Part shown: positions 52,303 through 61,839 of the stretch, in pieces
How positions within the stretch are numbered: the first letter of the stretch is position 1
Layout: each line of letters begins with the position of its first letter
Assembly: GCA_004295055.1 (NCBI GenBank)
Contig: SHNJ01000007.1
Location: 1 to 64,000 of the forward strand
Origin: Alphaproteobacteria bacterium
Lineage (GTDB): Bacteria > Pseudomonadota > Alphaproteobacteria > SHNJ01
Direction: 5' to 3'
Length of the DNA: 64,000 bases
Notes under the pieces: generated by a model
What the model was told of the DNA's origin: nothing
Seen by the model: only the letters and a program-made list of their open reading frames with translations
The model's database searches: none
Position numbers and translations under genes: made by a program

Positions 52303-53910
52303 TTACGGGTTTTTGTATTTGGCCCCAGGATGCAAATAAGAGGCCCAGTTTAGGAGCAAGCACAGCACATAGAACCCAGCAAATCCATATAAGGCTTGTT
52401 CTGGAAGTCCTTTTTCGATTTGCTCACCAAACACAGTCGGAATAATGAAGGCTCCATACGCAGCAACAGCCGATGTCCAGCCCAGAACAGGTCCGGCTTG
52501 CTGACGGTCGAAGACAACGGCTATAGTGCGGAAGGTCGATCCGTTACCGATCCCGGCGGCAAGAAATAGCGCCATGAAAGTCAGAAAGAACGGTATAAAA
52601 TAGATTTCAGGAGTGGCCGACGCATAAGAAGCTTGCATATAATGCGCTGCGCCAAGCGCACCAGCGATCATAATCACCGAACAAATCTGTGTAACCAGTG
52701 CGCCGCCAAGCTTATCGGAGAGCCAGCCGCCTATGGGACGAATAATCGCGCCAATGAATGGGCCTATCCAGGCGTAGGTTAAAGCGCTTGGCGCATTTGG
52801 ATTGGCCAGCGTATGGGTCAAGACACCATCGGGTCCAGCGATATGCTGAAAGCCAAAGATCACTTTGATCGAGAGCGGCAGAGCAGCGGAAAAACCGATA
52901 AAGGACCCGAAGGTCATGGTATAGATGATAGTCATGATCCAGGTGTGAGGATGCCGGAAAATAGCATATTGTTTGCGCACACGCTGACTGAGACCAGGCA
53001 AGATAGCCAAGATGCCGACGGTGACTGCAATCACGCCGGGTAAAATGAGCCACTTGCTAATAGTCAAGCCAGAACCGTTTGCGCTTTCAGGCAGAATCAA
53101 CCACAATCCTAGCGCCGAAGCAGCCAATCCGACTCCATACATAATCGTGATTTTAAAGAAAGATGAGCCTGCTCCGCCAATGTCAGGCGAAACATGCTCA
53201 TCCCGTATATTGCTGATCAAAGTCCATGAAAGGACGGTAAGTGGAATTAAGATTACAGCCCAGATATAGCCGGAATTGAAAATCCAAGTCTCTGAGCCAG
53301 CTGGGATTTTACCGATCATAGTTCCGGAGTCGCTTGTGAGTATCATCGGATCCCCGCCAAACAAGCCAAACGTCATTACAAAAGGAATAAGGATTTGGGT
53401 TATGGTGACGCCGAAGTTTCCAAGGCCGGCGTTGAGGCCAAGGGAGAGTCCTTGCATCCTCTTTGGGAAAAAGAAACTGATATTTGACATCGAGGATGCA
53501 AAATTCCCGCCACCAAAGCCGCAGAGTAGGGCAAGAAGCTGAAATACCCAGAGTGGCGTATGGACATTCTGCAAGGCCAGGCCTGTACCAATGGCGGGGG
53601 CGATCAAAAGGGCTGTGGTAAAGAAAAGTGTGTTCTTGCCACCTGCAATACGAATAAAGAATGAGGCTGGAATGCGCAGCGTTGCGCCGGTCAAACCTGC
53701 AATTGCGTTCAGTGTAAAAAGATCTCCTTTGCTGAAAGGGAAGCCCAGGTTAAGCATTTGTACTGTAATAACACTCCAGTATATCCAGACCGCAAAACCG
53801 CAGAGTAGGCAAGGAATAGAGATCCAGAGCGTACGCCAAGAGATCGTTTTTCCTTCGGATTCCCAAAAATTTTCTTTTTCCGGGTCCCATTTATAAATAT
53901 CTTTCGCCAT
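52303..53910 (-). CDS. Nitrate/nitrite transporter NarK2-like (MFS)
   Basis: This is a 535-residue MFS protein with about twelve membrane segments, starting at MAKDIYKWDPE behind GGAGAAAAACG. An upstream open extension is rejected, as it overlaps narK1 and lacks a ribosome-binding site. The nitrate signature regions are FGGGNFASSMSNISFFFPK and AAGIGNGSTFRTIAVVF. NarK2-type carriers exchange nitrite for nitrate. It follows narK1 by 14 bases, as in Pseudomonas and Paracoccus operons, and precedes narG. Confidence 0.9.
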   Translation of the reverse strand: MAKDIYKWDPEKENFWESEGKTISWRTLWISIPCLLCGFAVWIYWSVITVQMLNLGFPFSKGDLFTLNAIAGLTGATLRIPASFFIRIAGGKNTLFFTTALLIAPAIGTGLALQNVHTPLWVFQLLALLCGFGGGNFASSMSNISFFFPKRMQGLSLGLNAGLGNFGVTITQILIPFVMTFGLFGGDPMILTSDSGTMIGKIPAGSETWIFNSGYIWAVILIPLTVLSWTLISNIRDEHVSPDIGGAGSSFFKITIMYGVGLAASALGLWLILPESANGSGLTISKWLILPGVIAVTVGILAILPGLSQRVRKQYAIFRHPHTWIMTIIYTMTFGSFIGFSAALPLSIKVIFGFQHIAGPDGVLTHTLANPNAPSALTYAWIGPFIGAIIRPIGGWLSDKLGGALVTQICSVIMIAGALGAAHYMQASYASATPEIYFIPFFLTFMALFLAAGIGNGSTFRTIAVVFDRQQAGPVLGWTSAVAAYGAFIIPTVFGEQIEKGLPEQALYGFAGFYVLCLLLNWASYLHPGAKYKNP

Positions 53911-53924
53911 CGTTTTTCTCCTTT

Positions 53925-55217
53925 TTATTTTTTCATTTGGTTTGGGGCATCGCCCAGTTCGGGCAAGTATTTCGATTTTTCGAGATTGCGCTCCATGATG
54001 ACGACGGTAATATGCATCCATAACAATGCAATCGCGACCAGGGCAAACATCAGCATAAAGCAGCTTGTCCAGACACCAATCCAGTCATTCATCAAGCCGA
54101 AGGCAAGAGGCAGAAAGAATCCCCCAAGGCCGCCAATTAGGCCGACGATTCCGGCCACAGAGCCGACGTCGTTCGGGTAGTAAACGGGGATATGTTTGTA
54201 AACAGCCGCCTTGCCAAGCGACATGAAAAACCCAAGAATAAAAACGATAATGGTGAAAGGTATGAATCCCCAGCCGAAGCTGAAAGCAATGTCGCTCTTG
54301 ATCCCATGGATTATATAATCGGTTTCAGGATAGGCCAGCAGGAAGCAGCAGCCCGAGCAAACAAAGAACGTCCAATACATAACGGCTCTTGCGCCATATT
54401 TATCGGACATATATCCGCCGGCGGCTCTAAATATCGATCCGGCCACAGAAAAAGAAGCCGCCAACATCCCAGCCTGCTTGATGTCCATGCCGTAAACACC
54501 TACATAATAGCGAGGCAGCCATAGGGCGAGCGCAACAAATCCGCCAAAGACGAAGAAGTAGTAAAGAGAAAAACGCCATACTTGCAGTTTCTTAAGAGGC
54601 TTTAGCGACTCCCACATGGATTTGGGAACGGTTTTGGATGCTTTTTGCGCCTGAATCTGCGGCTCGTCTTTAGTAAGGAACCAGAACAGGACAGCCATAA
54701 CAACCAGCGCAGTCGCCCAGACCTGCGCAACCATATGCCAGCCATAGGATACCATAACAAAAGGTGCAACAAACTTTGTAACGGCAGCTCCGATATTGCC
54801 CATGCCATACACGCCTAAAGCCGTACCCTGATGCGCTTTGTCATACCATTTAGATAGATAAGAAATCCCTACCACGAAACTGCCGCCGGAAATACCAACG
54901 CCTAGCGCTGTGAACAGCATCATCTCGTATGTATCTGCATAAATCAGGCACCATGTGAAAAAGGCGGAAGATAGCATGATCGCCATAAAGATAGGGCGTC
55001 CACCATACTGATCTGCCCATACTCCAAAAAAGAGCCGTACCAGAGAGCCTGTTAAGATGGGGGTGCCTATCAGTAAACTAAACTGCGTGTCGTTCAGACC
55101 CATGTCTTGCTTGATCTGTACGCCAATAATCGCAAAAATTGTCCACACCGCAAAACAGACGGTAAAGGCGAGGGTTGTAAGGGAAAGTGCGCAGTATTGA
55201 TTGGTTTTAGGTGTCAT
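53925..55217 (-). CDS. Nitrate transporter NarK1-like (MFS)
   Basis: This is a 430-residue MFS protein with about twelve membrane segments. The nitrate signature SLGKAAVYKHIPVYYPND is followed by GSVAGIVGLIGGLGGFFLP, typical of NarK1/NasA nitrate-proton symporters. It would bring nitrate in to NarG. It is the first gene of the nar operon, and an FNR box at 55318 lies about 100 bases upstream. Its ATG at 55217 has no strong ribosome-binding site that I can see. Confidence 0.9.
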   Translation of the reverse strand: MTPKTNQYCALSLTTLAFTVCFAVWTIFAIIGVQIKQDMGLNDTQFSLLIGTPILTGSLVRLFFGVWADQYGGRPIFMAIMLSSAFFTWCLIYADTYEMMLFTALGVGISGGSFVVGISYLSKWYDKAHQGTALGVYGMGNIGAAVTKFVAPFVMVSYGWHMVAQVWATALVVMAVLFWFLTKDEPQIQAQKASKTVPKSMWESLKPLKKLQVWRFSLYYFFVFGGFVALALWLPRYYVGVYGMDIKQAGMLAASFSVAGSIFRAAGGYMSDKYGARAVMYWTFFVCSGCCFLLAYPETDYIIHGIKSDIAFSFGWGFIPFTIIVFILGFFMSLGKAAVYKHIPVYYPNDVGSVAGIVGLIGGLGGFFLPLAFGLMNDWIGVWTSCFMLMFALVAIALLWMHITVVIMERNLEKSKYLPELGDAPNQMKK

Positions 55218-55317
55218 TTATTGCCGCTAATACGCTGTGTGGTGAAAAGGCTGTGGTTAAAACTCTTTATTTCTAAATATTTCCGCGCTACTATTACGCT
55301 GTAAAAGCCAAGCGAAC

Positions 55318-55331
55318 TTGATTCAGATCAA
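55318..55331. promoter_or_regulatory. FNR box between narK1 and the second CRP/FNR regulator
   Basis: TTGATTCAGATCAA is a perfect FNR/Dnr site in the divergent region. It lies about 101 bases from the narK1 start and 28 bases from the regulator start, so it may activate the nar operon and affect the regulator. Confidence 0.8.
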
Positions 55332-55358
55332 GAGAAGAAACAAAAGCGCGCTGAAGGT

Positions 55359-56112
55359 GTGGATATAGTGATCAAATTACCCGAAACCATGAATGGCACA
55401 AAGAAACCCCAGTTGTTCGACAATTTGAGCGAGGAAAGCTTACAAAAACTACTTGGTTGCTCAGTGATGCAAGATCATGAGGCAGGTAAGCTCCTTGTCC
55501 AACAAGGAGATATGCCGGAGGGAATTTATCTTGTCATTGAAGGGACAATTAAAACTTTTCGTTTGAATGAAGATGGCGGAGAAGCGGTTATACGTATGTT
55601 AGAATCCGGTGACACATGCATGGATGCCGTTTTGTTTATGGGGGGGGGCTTCCCCAATATCGGTTCAGACCATAACTAAATGTAAATTATTAATGATACC
55701 AGAGAGAATCGTCAAAACGCATGTGCTGACAGATTCCCATTTTGCCGTGAACATTATTCGTATTGTTACGCGGCATTATAGAAACGCGATGCATCAAATT
55801 GACGCTATAAACATCAAATCTCCGTTGCAGCGTGTTGGATATTATTTCTTGACCAAGCATCTTGAGGCCGGGCACGAGAATCTTGAATTTACGCTGCCTT
55901 TCAAGAAACAGACCATTGCCAATTATTTGGGGATGACACCGGAAACTTTTTCAAGAACGTTAAAGCAGATGAAGGCTATGGGAATAGATGTTGGGGAAGC
56001 TGTCATTCGAATGAAAGACTCTTTTTCGCTGTGCCATTTCTGCGATTCTGACACGGCCTCTTTATGTAACAGGCATAATAAGGATAATTGCGGCGATTGT
56101 CCGCTCCATTAG
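55359..56112 (+). CDS. CRP/FNR-family regulator interrupted by a frameshift at a G9 tract
   Basis: Two overlapping frames together make one CRP/FNR protein of about 250 residues. The first (55359-55679) covers the sensor domain; the second (from about 55650 to the stop at 56112) covers the rest with a helix-turn-helix (KKQTIANYLGMTPETFSRTL). The break is at nine Gs (55640-55648): with eight the frame joins as LFMGGASPISVQ, which fits the family. The C-terminus is unusual: CHFCDSDTASLC then CGDCPLH gives six Cys that could bind a metal or cluster. The GTG start at 55359 has an alternative GTG at 55368. It could be a phase-variable gene, a pseudogene or a sequencing slip. Confidence 0.75.
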
Positions 56113-56116
56113 GCTG

Positions 56117-57358
56117 CTAGACTAGGTGACCGTAAGGGTGAGCAGGATAAGCTTCGATGACATCGCCGGTTTTGATATTTTCCTTGTTTTCCGGAACGTG
56201 TAACCAGCCATTCATACTCAAAAATGGGCTTACCATGAAAGATTCCTGACCATCTAGAACATTCGCGTTGACAGAGCCATCGTCTTTATACTCCAACCTT
56301 CCTTTCAGGATCATATGCAGGCCGGGTTTTTTGGGAAACTCATTCATGACTCTTGCAAAAATAGGACGCTCCGACTTTTCTTTTAGCATTGTGCGCAATG
56401 CCTCAAGCACAAAAAAGCGCAATCCAGCAACTGTGGCAACCGGATTGCCTGGCAGACCGAAATAAAGGCATCCCGATGGTAGGATAGCAAATAGATTAGG
56501 TTTGCCGGGCTTGAGTTTAATTTTGTGATATAGAATTTTGGCGCCAAATGATTCCAATCCGTTTCTTACAAAATCATAATTTCCGGCCGATACTGCGCCG
56601 GACGAAATAATCAAATGAATCCCTTTTTCATCGGCGGTGTTTAAAGTTTCCAAAAAAATATCTTTGTTGTCATGTATGGTATTGCACCCGTGCAAGATTG
56701 TCCCACAGGCTGGCAGCAGCGCATGCGCATAAATCCTGTTTGAATTATAAATCTGCCCGTCTTGCAGGGGCTGGCTTAAATCATCAACTAGTTCAGTTCC
56801 TGTCGATATAAATAAAGCCCCGGGCTTTTTAAAGACGGGCAGTTTTGAGATTCCTAGGCTAGCCAAGGCGATCATATGTGCCTGAGTTATCCTGTCTCCA
56901 ACGGACAGAACTGATGTTCCTTTTTTGAAATCCTCGCCAGTACGGCGAATATGTTGTCCCAATTTCGGGGCATTGCTGAACAATATGGTTTCGCTGTGCT
57001 GATGTACATCCTCAATAGGAACAATGGCATCCACCCCCTGTGGCAGTGGCGCACCCGTCATAATGCGCCAACAAAATCCTGCTTCTACAATGTTATCTTT
57101 GACAGGGTGTCCCGCAGGTATGACGCCTTTTATTTTAAGTCTCACCGGTCGTTCAGGGCTTGCTCCGGCCAAATCATCTAATTTAATAGCAAACCCATCC
57201 ATGGCAGAGTTATCAAAGGGCTGAATATCGAGGGGCGATAAAAGAAGCTTTGCGCATACACGCCCTAGGGCGCTTTCAAGCGGAATCGTCTCAGCTTCTA
57301 ATATTATAGAAGAAGCCGTGTCCCTGATTATTTGCAAAGCATCGTGATAAGAAAGCAT
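56117..57358 (-). CDS. moeA: Molybdopterin molybdenumtransferase MoeA
   Basis: This is a 413-residue protein. Motifs are FDNSAMDGFAI, the RIMTGAPLPQGVDAIVPIED region, SGAVSAGNYDF, and the LPGNPVATVAG region. MoeA inserts molybdate into adenylated molybdopterin, using the product of the MoaB half of the moaC-moaB fusion. I chose the ATG at 57358; the frame extends to a TTG further upstream without support. Its 3' end faces that of the broken regulator, 4 bases apart. It completes the Moco path for NarG. Confidence 0.9.
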   Translation of the reverse strand: MLSYHDALQIIRDTASSIILEAETIPLESALGRVCAKLLLSPLDIQPFDNSAMDGFAIKLDDLAGASPERPVRLKIKGVIPAGHPVKDNIVEAGFCWRIMTGAPLPQGVDAIVPIEDVHQHSETILFSNAPKLGQHIRRTGEDFKKGTSVLSVGDRITQAHMIALASLGISKLPVFKKPGALFISTGTELVDDLSQPLQDGQIYNSNRIYAHALLPACGTILHGCNTIHDNKDIFLETLNTADEKGIHLIISSGAVSAGNYDFVRNGLESFGAKILYHKIKLKPGKPNLFAILPSGCLYFGLPGNPVATVAGLRFFVLEALRTMLKEKSERPIFARVMNEFPKKPGLHMILKGRLEYKDDGSVNANVLDGQESFMVSPFLSMNGWLHVPENKENIKTGDVIEAYPAHPYGHLV

Positions 57359-57490
57359 GACTGTTAGTTTTATCAACCTCCAGCTTGATCGCAAGCAGCT
57401 TCATTGCTCATGTTAAAAAATACTGCAACATCAGTAGTTATGTTTACCTTTCCGGCAATAATTATTTTGCCAATGAAAAATCTGTTTGAG

Positions 57491-57504
57491 TTGACCTAGG
57501 TCAA
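57491..57504. promoter_or_regulatory. TTGAC-N4-GTCAA box upstream of nrdD
   Basis: TTGACCTAGGTCAA is a perfect dyad of the FNR/Dnr type, with C/G at the fifth and tenth positions. It lies 128 bases before nrdD and 133 bases before the divergent moeA. The identical 14 bases recur at 60508-60521. Confidence 0.65.
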
Positions 57505-57631
57505 GTCCAAGAATCATTATATGGGGCACTTCTAATTCTGCACCACAATATCTTGTGGTTTGTTCCAGTTTCCATTCTTTCGAATTTCAAAATCTAAATT
57601 ATTGCGACAATTTTAACCAAAGGAGCACATC

Positions 57632-59653
57632 ATGTCTGAAGCCGTGCGGATTCTCTCTGAAAATCAAGCTGCCAAAGAAATCATACATCCTGCTGATTTG
57701 AAAATGAATCAGGTCGTCACACTTTTTGGGGGCACAAAAGTAGATTGTTCGGAAGCGGTAAGTGAATATATTTCAGGATCAGACTGGCGCATAAATGCAA
57801 ATGCCAATACGGGATACTCCAACGCGGGGTTGATCAACAACGTGGCCGGCAAAGTTATCGCCAATTTCTGGCTTGACGAGATTTATAGCCCGGAAGAAGG
57901 ACAGGCGCACCGCCAAGGAGATATTCATATCCATGATCTTGATTGTCTAACCGGTTATTGTGCGGGTTGGTCTTTGCGTGCTTTGCTAAACAGCGGATTT
58001 AATGGGGTGATCGGGCGTGTTTCCTCTCGTCCGCCACGCCACTTTCGGGAAGCCTTGGGGCAGATGAGTAACTTTCTCGGCATTTTGCAGTCCGAGTGGG
58101 CGGGTGCGCAAGCATTTTCCAGTTTCGATACTTATCTGGCTCCTTATGTATTTTATGACCAACTTTCTTTTAAGGAAGTGAAAAAAGCCATCCGTCAGTT
58201 TGTCTACAATTTAAATGTTCCGGCACGATGGGGGCAATCGCCGTTCACTAATATTACGCTGGATATTACGGTGCCAGACGATCTTCAAAATCAATTCCCC
58301 ACATATAATGACCGTCATCTGTTCAAAGGTATTTTTAATGATGACCTACTTTCTAGAGCGCAACAACGGGACATGGGTATTCGTTCACTAGAAGACCTGG
58401 CTTTCAAACATTTCGTCAGAGAGATGGAAATGATTAATATTGCTTATTATGAAGTGATGACGGAGGGTGATTCAACGGGACAACCTTTTACATTTCCAAT
58501 TCCCACAGTAAATATTACAGAAGACTTTGATTGGAATAGCAAGGTAGCAAACGCTATTTTTGAGAACACGGCAAAAGTAGGTTCTTCTTACTTTCAGAAT
58601 TTTGTCGGCAGTCAGTTTATCGTTGATCCCATAACAAAAGAGCGTAAGCCAAACCCGGAAGCTTATTCTCCCGGAGCGGTGCGCTCGATGTGCTGTCGTC
58701 TCCAGCTGGATTTGAGGGAGTTGTTAAAGCGTGGGAATGGACTGTTCGGTTCCGCAGAAATGACTGGGTCAATTGGCGTGGTGACGATGAATATGGCGCG
58801 GCTCGGATATCGCTTCAAAAACAACCTTCCTGATTTGATGCGCGAAATCGACCGCTTGATGGATATTTCCAAGTCGACATTGGAAAAGAAAAGAGCTTTT
58901 GTGCAAAAGATGTATGATCGCGGCCTTTATCCTTACACGACCCGATATCTTCCATTTTTTCGTAATCACTTCTCTACCATCGGTGTAAATGGCATGAATG
59001 AAATAATTCGGAACTTGACGGACGATACTTATGACTTAACAGACGAGTATGGAATTAAAATATGCCTTGATATTCTGGACCATATGCGTTCCAAACTGGT
59101 AAAATATCAAGAAGAGACAGGAAGTTTGTATAACCTAGAAGCCACTCCAGCGGAAGGGACGACTTATCGCTTTGCCAAAGAAGATAAAAAGCGTTTCCCA
59201 GATATTTTACAGGCGGGGTCTGGCGAAAATATATATTATACAAATTCTTCACAAATTCCTGTGGATTATACCAAAGATCCGTTTGAAGCGCTGGAGCTGC
59301 AAAACCGTTTACAATGCAAGTATACGGGGGGAACGGTGTTGCATTTGTATATGAACGAAAAGTTATCTAGTGCAGAATCCTGCAAACGGTTTATTCGCAA
59401 AGTTCTGGATACATATCAGTTGCCTTATATTACTGTGACCCCTGTTTTTTCCGTGTGCGATACCCACGGTTACCTGAGTGGCGAACAGCCAGAGTGTCCG
59501 CGTTGTCGTGCTAAAACCAAAGTCTGGACGCGGGTCATGGGCTATTTTCGTCCCGTGGATAGCTTTAACAAAGGAAAGCAAGGCGAACACCGCCAGCGCA
59601 AGCACTTTGTTGAGGAGTGGGTCGATACCGGCAGCTTGTTTATGGGGATCTGA
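57632..59653 (+). CDS. nrdD: Anaerobic ribonucleoside-triphosphate reductase NrdD
   Basis: This is a 673-residue class III ribonucleotide reductase. The N-terminal part has YSNAGLINNVAGKV and QGDIHIHDLDCLTGYCAGWS. The C-terminus has the zinc-type Cys in VCDTHGYLSG and CPRCRAKT and the glycyl radical site in RVMGYFRPV. The typical N-terminal ATP-cone is absent. It makes deoxyribonucleotides without oxygen and needs NrdG. It starts at an ATG behind AAGGAG, and NrdG follows 14 bases after the stop. A dyad box upstream suggests anaerobic control. Confidence 0.95.
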   Translation: MSEAVRILSENQAAKEIIHPADLKMNQVVTLFGGTKVDCSEAVSEYISGSDWRINANANTGYSNAGLINNVAGKVIANFWLDEIYSPEEGQAHRQGDIHIHDLDCLTGYCAGWSLRALLNSGFNGVIGRVSSRPPRHFREALGQMSNFLGILQSEWAGAQAFSSFDTYLAPYVFYDQLSFKEVKKAIRQFVYNLNVPARWGQSPFTNITLDITVPDDLQNQFPTYNDRHLFKGIFNDDLLSRAQQRDMGIRSLEDLAFKHFVREMEMINIAYYEVMTEGDSTGQPFTFPIPTVNITEDFDWNSKVANAIFENTAKVGSSYFQNFVGSQFIVDPITKERKPNPEAYSPGAVRSMCCRLQLDLRELLKRGNGLFGSAEMTGSIGVVTMNMARLGYRFKNNLPDLMREIDRLMDISKSTLEKKRAFVQKMYDRGLYPYTTRYLPFFRNHFSTIGVNGMNEIIRNLTDDTYDLTDEYGIKICLDILDHMRSKLVKYQEETGSLYNLEATPAEGTTYRFAKEDKKRFPDILQAGSGENIYYTNSSQIPVDYTKDPFEALELQNRLQCKYTGGTVLHLYMNEKLSSAESCKRFIRKVLDTYQLPYITVTPVFSVCDTHGYLSGEQPECPRCRAKTKVWTRVMGYFRPVDSFNKGKQGEHRQRKHFVEEWVDTGSLFMGI

Positions 59654-59667
59654 TAGAGTGGGGGCAA

Positions 59668-60399
59668 ATGCTAATGAAACGTTCAGTGGAAAGTGTTTAC
59701 AAGACAAGTGTTTTGCCTATTTATTCTGTCACCCCTTTTACCATGCTGGACTTTCCAGGAAGAACGGCTTGCATCATCTGGTTTTCGGGATGTAACATGC
59801 GTTGCCCATACTGCCATAACCCTCAAATTGTCAAAGGCGTAGGGAGAGGAAACACGAATCAACTCATGACTTTCTTGAGAAAACGGGCAGGACTGCTGGA
59901 TGGCGTGGTGCTTTCTGGGGGCGAAGCATCCGCGTATCCTGGCCTAGCCGGTTTGATAAAAGAGGTGAAATCACTAGGTTATGCGGTAAAACTGGATACA
60001 AATGGATTGCGTCCGGATGTTGTCTTGGAATTTATTGAGCAAGGGTTGTTAGATTACGTCGCTCTCGACTATAAGGCACCACCAGAAAAATTCAGGCAAG
60101 TCACTGGAACGGATAAATATGATATTTTTTCACAGACGCTAGACATTTTGTGCACTCAGAATACAGTGGAATATGAAATTCGTACAACGGTTCACACAGA
60201 TCTTATAAATGAAAATGATGTTTCAAATATCATCCGCGATCTAGAGAAACGCGGTTATACTGGTATCCACGCAATACAGAATTTTAGGCATAGTGACGAG
60301 CGTCCGACACTCGGATTTTTAAGAAATCAAAGCAGGGTTCTTAATTTGGAAGCATTATATATGCCAACACAATTTAAGCTCGAATTCCGGAATTTCTGA
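59668..60399 (+). CDS. nrdG: Anaerobic ribonucleotide reductase activating protein NrdG-like
   Basis: This is a 243-residue radical SAM protein. The CxxxCxxC motif is CNMRCPYC, preceded by LDFPGRTACIIWFSGC and followed by LSGGEASAYPGLAGL. It generates the glycyl radical on NrdD. I chose the ATG at 59668 with GTGGGGGC upstream, after the nrdD stop, rather than an in-frame ATG 51 bases earlier inside nrdD. It is longer than short NrdG forms and closer to the PFL-activase-like type. The 187 bases after it hold two FNR/Dnr-like boxes. Confidence 0.9.
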   Translation: MLMKRSVESVYKTSVLPIYSVTPFTMLDFPGRTACIIWFSGCNMRCPYCHNPQIVKGVGRGNTNQLMTFLRKRAGLLDGVVLSGGEASAYPGLAGLIKEVKSLGYAVKLDTNGLRPDVVLEFIEQGLLDYVALDYKAPPEKFRQVTGTDKYDIFSQTLDILCTQNTVEYEIRTTVHTDLINENDVSNIIRDLEKRGYTGIHAIQNFRHSDERPTLGFLRNQSRVLNLEALYMPTQFKLEFRNF

Positions 60400-60406
60400 A
60401 GACATC

Positions 60407-60420
60407 TTGATTCAGATCGA
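60407..60420. promoter_or_regulatory. FNR-like box 1 upstream of the TIM-barrel/LuxS operon
   Basis: TTGATTCAGATCGA has one change from the consensus (ATCGA for ATCAA). It is 166 bases before the next gene. Confidence 0.5.
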
Positions 60421-60507
60421 GGGGGCTTTGAAAGACAGTCTTAACTTTCCGCTTTGGAACCCTACAATTTGCAAGGGCGTCCAACTTATATAATAGGTTT
60501 AAGTAAA

Positions 60508-60521
60508 TTGACCTAGGTCAA
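60508..60521. promoter_or_regulatory. FNR/Dnr-like box 2 upstream of the TIM-barrel/LuxS operon
   Basis: TTGACCTAGGTCAA is identical to the box upstream of nrdD and 65 bases before the next start. With box 1 it suggests that the four-gene operon belongs to the same anaerobic or NO-responsive group. Confidence 0.7.
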
Positions 60522-60585
60522 TCCAAAATAATAAGGCATGTCTATCTTCCTTGAGAACATTATCTCAAAATAGTAAGACGAAAAC

Positions 60586-61839
60586 GTGTTGCAATTATCA
60601 TATAGCACCAATGGCTTGTTAAGCTTGGATTTATTCGCGGCTATTGAGGCCGTTCAACAGGCTGGTTATGCCGGGGTAGAATTATCTTTCGATAAAAAAC
60701 AATTCAATCCGTTTGAGATGGATCAAAGAGATATTAGGAGTCTGCGGCATTTTCTTGCTCGCTGCGGAATAAAGCCGACCTGCATCGCTACGCCCACGAT
60801 CACTTTTCTAGCCGACAGGCCGCATGAGCCATCCATGATATGTTTAGACCGGGCCGGCAGAAAACAGCGGATTGATCTGGTTAGGAAGGGGATAGAGATT
60901 GCGAAGGCGTTGGGCGCTCCGATTGTCAGTTTCGGCAGTGGCTTTATCCGTGACGAGCATGTCAATCGTCCCAATATTAACCCGTATGAGGTTTTAGCAG
61001 AAAGCGTAAATGAGTGCTTAAAAGATATTGGCGATGTGACCTTGGTGATTGAGCCGGAGCCTGGCATGCTGATCGAAACCTTGGATCAAGCCATTGCATT
61101 TATTGAATCCGTGGCATCTCCTAATTTTCGTTTGCACATGGATTTGTGCCATGTGTATTGTTCCGAGACGGATTATGCTGGTTCTATATCAAAAGCAACC
61201 CCATATACCAAATATCTTCATGTTTCTGATACCGAAGAGGGATGTAACCTCAAGCTCGTTGCTTATTCGCCTGATATGAAGATGAATTTCGGTTTTGCAA
61301 ATTATCTAATTTATTTTCCAGAAACTTGTGATTTCTTATTTTTGAGTCAAGATCGCGCAATCTTTTTTTATGAAACTCGGCCTTGCGCAGAATTGGCTGC
61401 GATTATCGATAATATCATTTCTGACAACAATGTCGGCAGCGTACAACAAATTTATTATCATGACTTGCATCGGACATCGTCTCACTTAGATCGTGAAATA
61501 AACACCTATGCCGTTTCAGTTCCGGGGTTAAGTTTTTATGTGCTGGATCGGGCAAAACCTATACTTAAGTATTTGCGCACTTCGAATCCTAAAGAGGGCA
61601 ATCAAATTATCCTAAAAAGAAAGATTGCAAATAGCCTTACCGACAAGGTTCACTATCATGACATTCCCGGGCGCGGAAAGATTGATTTCGCCAATACATT
61701 CGGAATATTGGAAAAAAATGGTTTTTCTGGGTATGCAACGGTCGAACTTTATCATCATGTCGATGCCTGGCAAAAGGCATTGCATGAATCCATCTCTTTT
61801 CTATCGACAAAACTAGGACAAGGGGAGATCTCAGAATGA
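60586..61839 (+). CDS. TIM-barrel sugar phosphate isomerase/epimerase-like protein with a large insertion
   Basis: This is a 417-residue protein of the xylose-isomerase-like (AP endonuclease family 2) fold. Conserved segments are AGYAGVELSFDKKQF, VIEPEPGML with a likely metal Glu, FRLHMDLCHVYCSE, YLHVSDTEEG near residue 212, and YHDIPGRGKIDF near 356, giving the expected set of metal His/Asp/Glu. Between the last two is an insertion of about 130 residues that I cannot assign. The start is a GTG at 60586 with a weak ribosome-binding site. Its stop overlaps the LuxS-like gene (ATGA). It resembles EboE-type proteins of the ebo clusters in size and neighbours; this is inferred. Its substrate is unknown. 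Confidence 0.7.
   Translation: MLQLSYSTNGLLSLDLFAAIEAVQQAGYAGVELSFDKKQFNPFEMDQRDIRSLRHFLARCGIKPTCIATPTITFLADRPHEPSMICLDRAGRKQRIDLVRKGIEIAKALGAPIVSFGSGFIRDEHVNRPNINPYEVLAESVNECLKDIGDVTLVIEPEPGMLIETLDQAIAFIESVASPNFRLHMDLCHVYCSETDYAGSISKATPYTKYLHVSDTEEGCNLKLVAYSPDMKMNFGFANYLIYFPETCDFLFLSQDRAIFFYETRPCAELAAIIDNIISDNNVGSVQQIYYHDLHRTSSHLDREINTYAVSVPGLSFYVLDRAKPILKYLRTSNPKEGNQIILKRKIANSLTDKVHYHDIPGRGKIDFANTFGILEKNGFSGYATVELYHHVDAWQKALHESISFLSTKLGQGEISE

Noticed and set aside
53911-54021. Longer NarK2 start
   Set aside because: It overlaps narK1 and adds 37 residues unlike a transporter N-terminus; MAKDIYK has a GGAG site.
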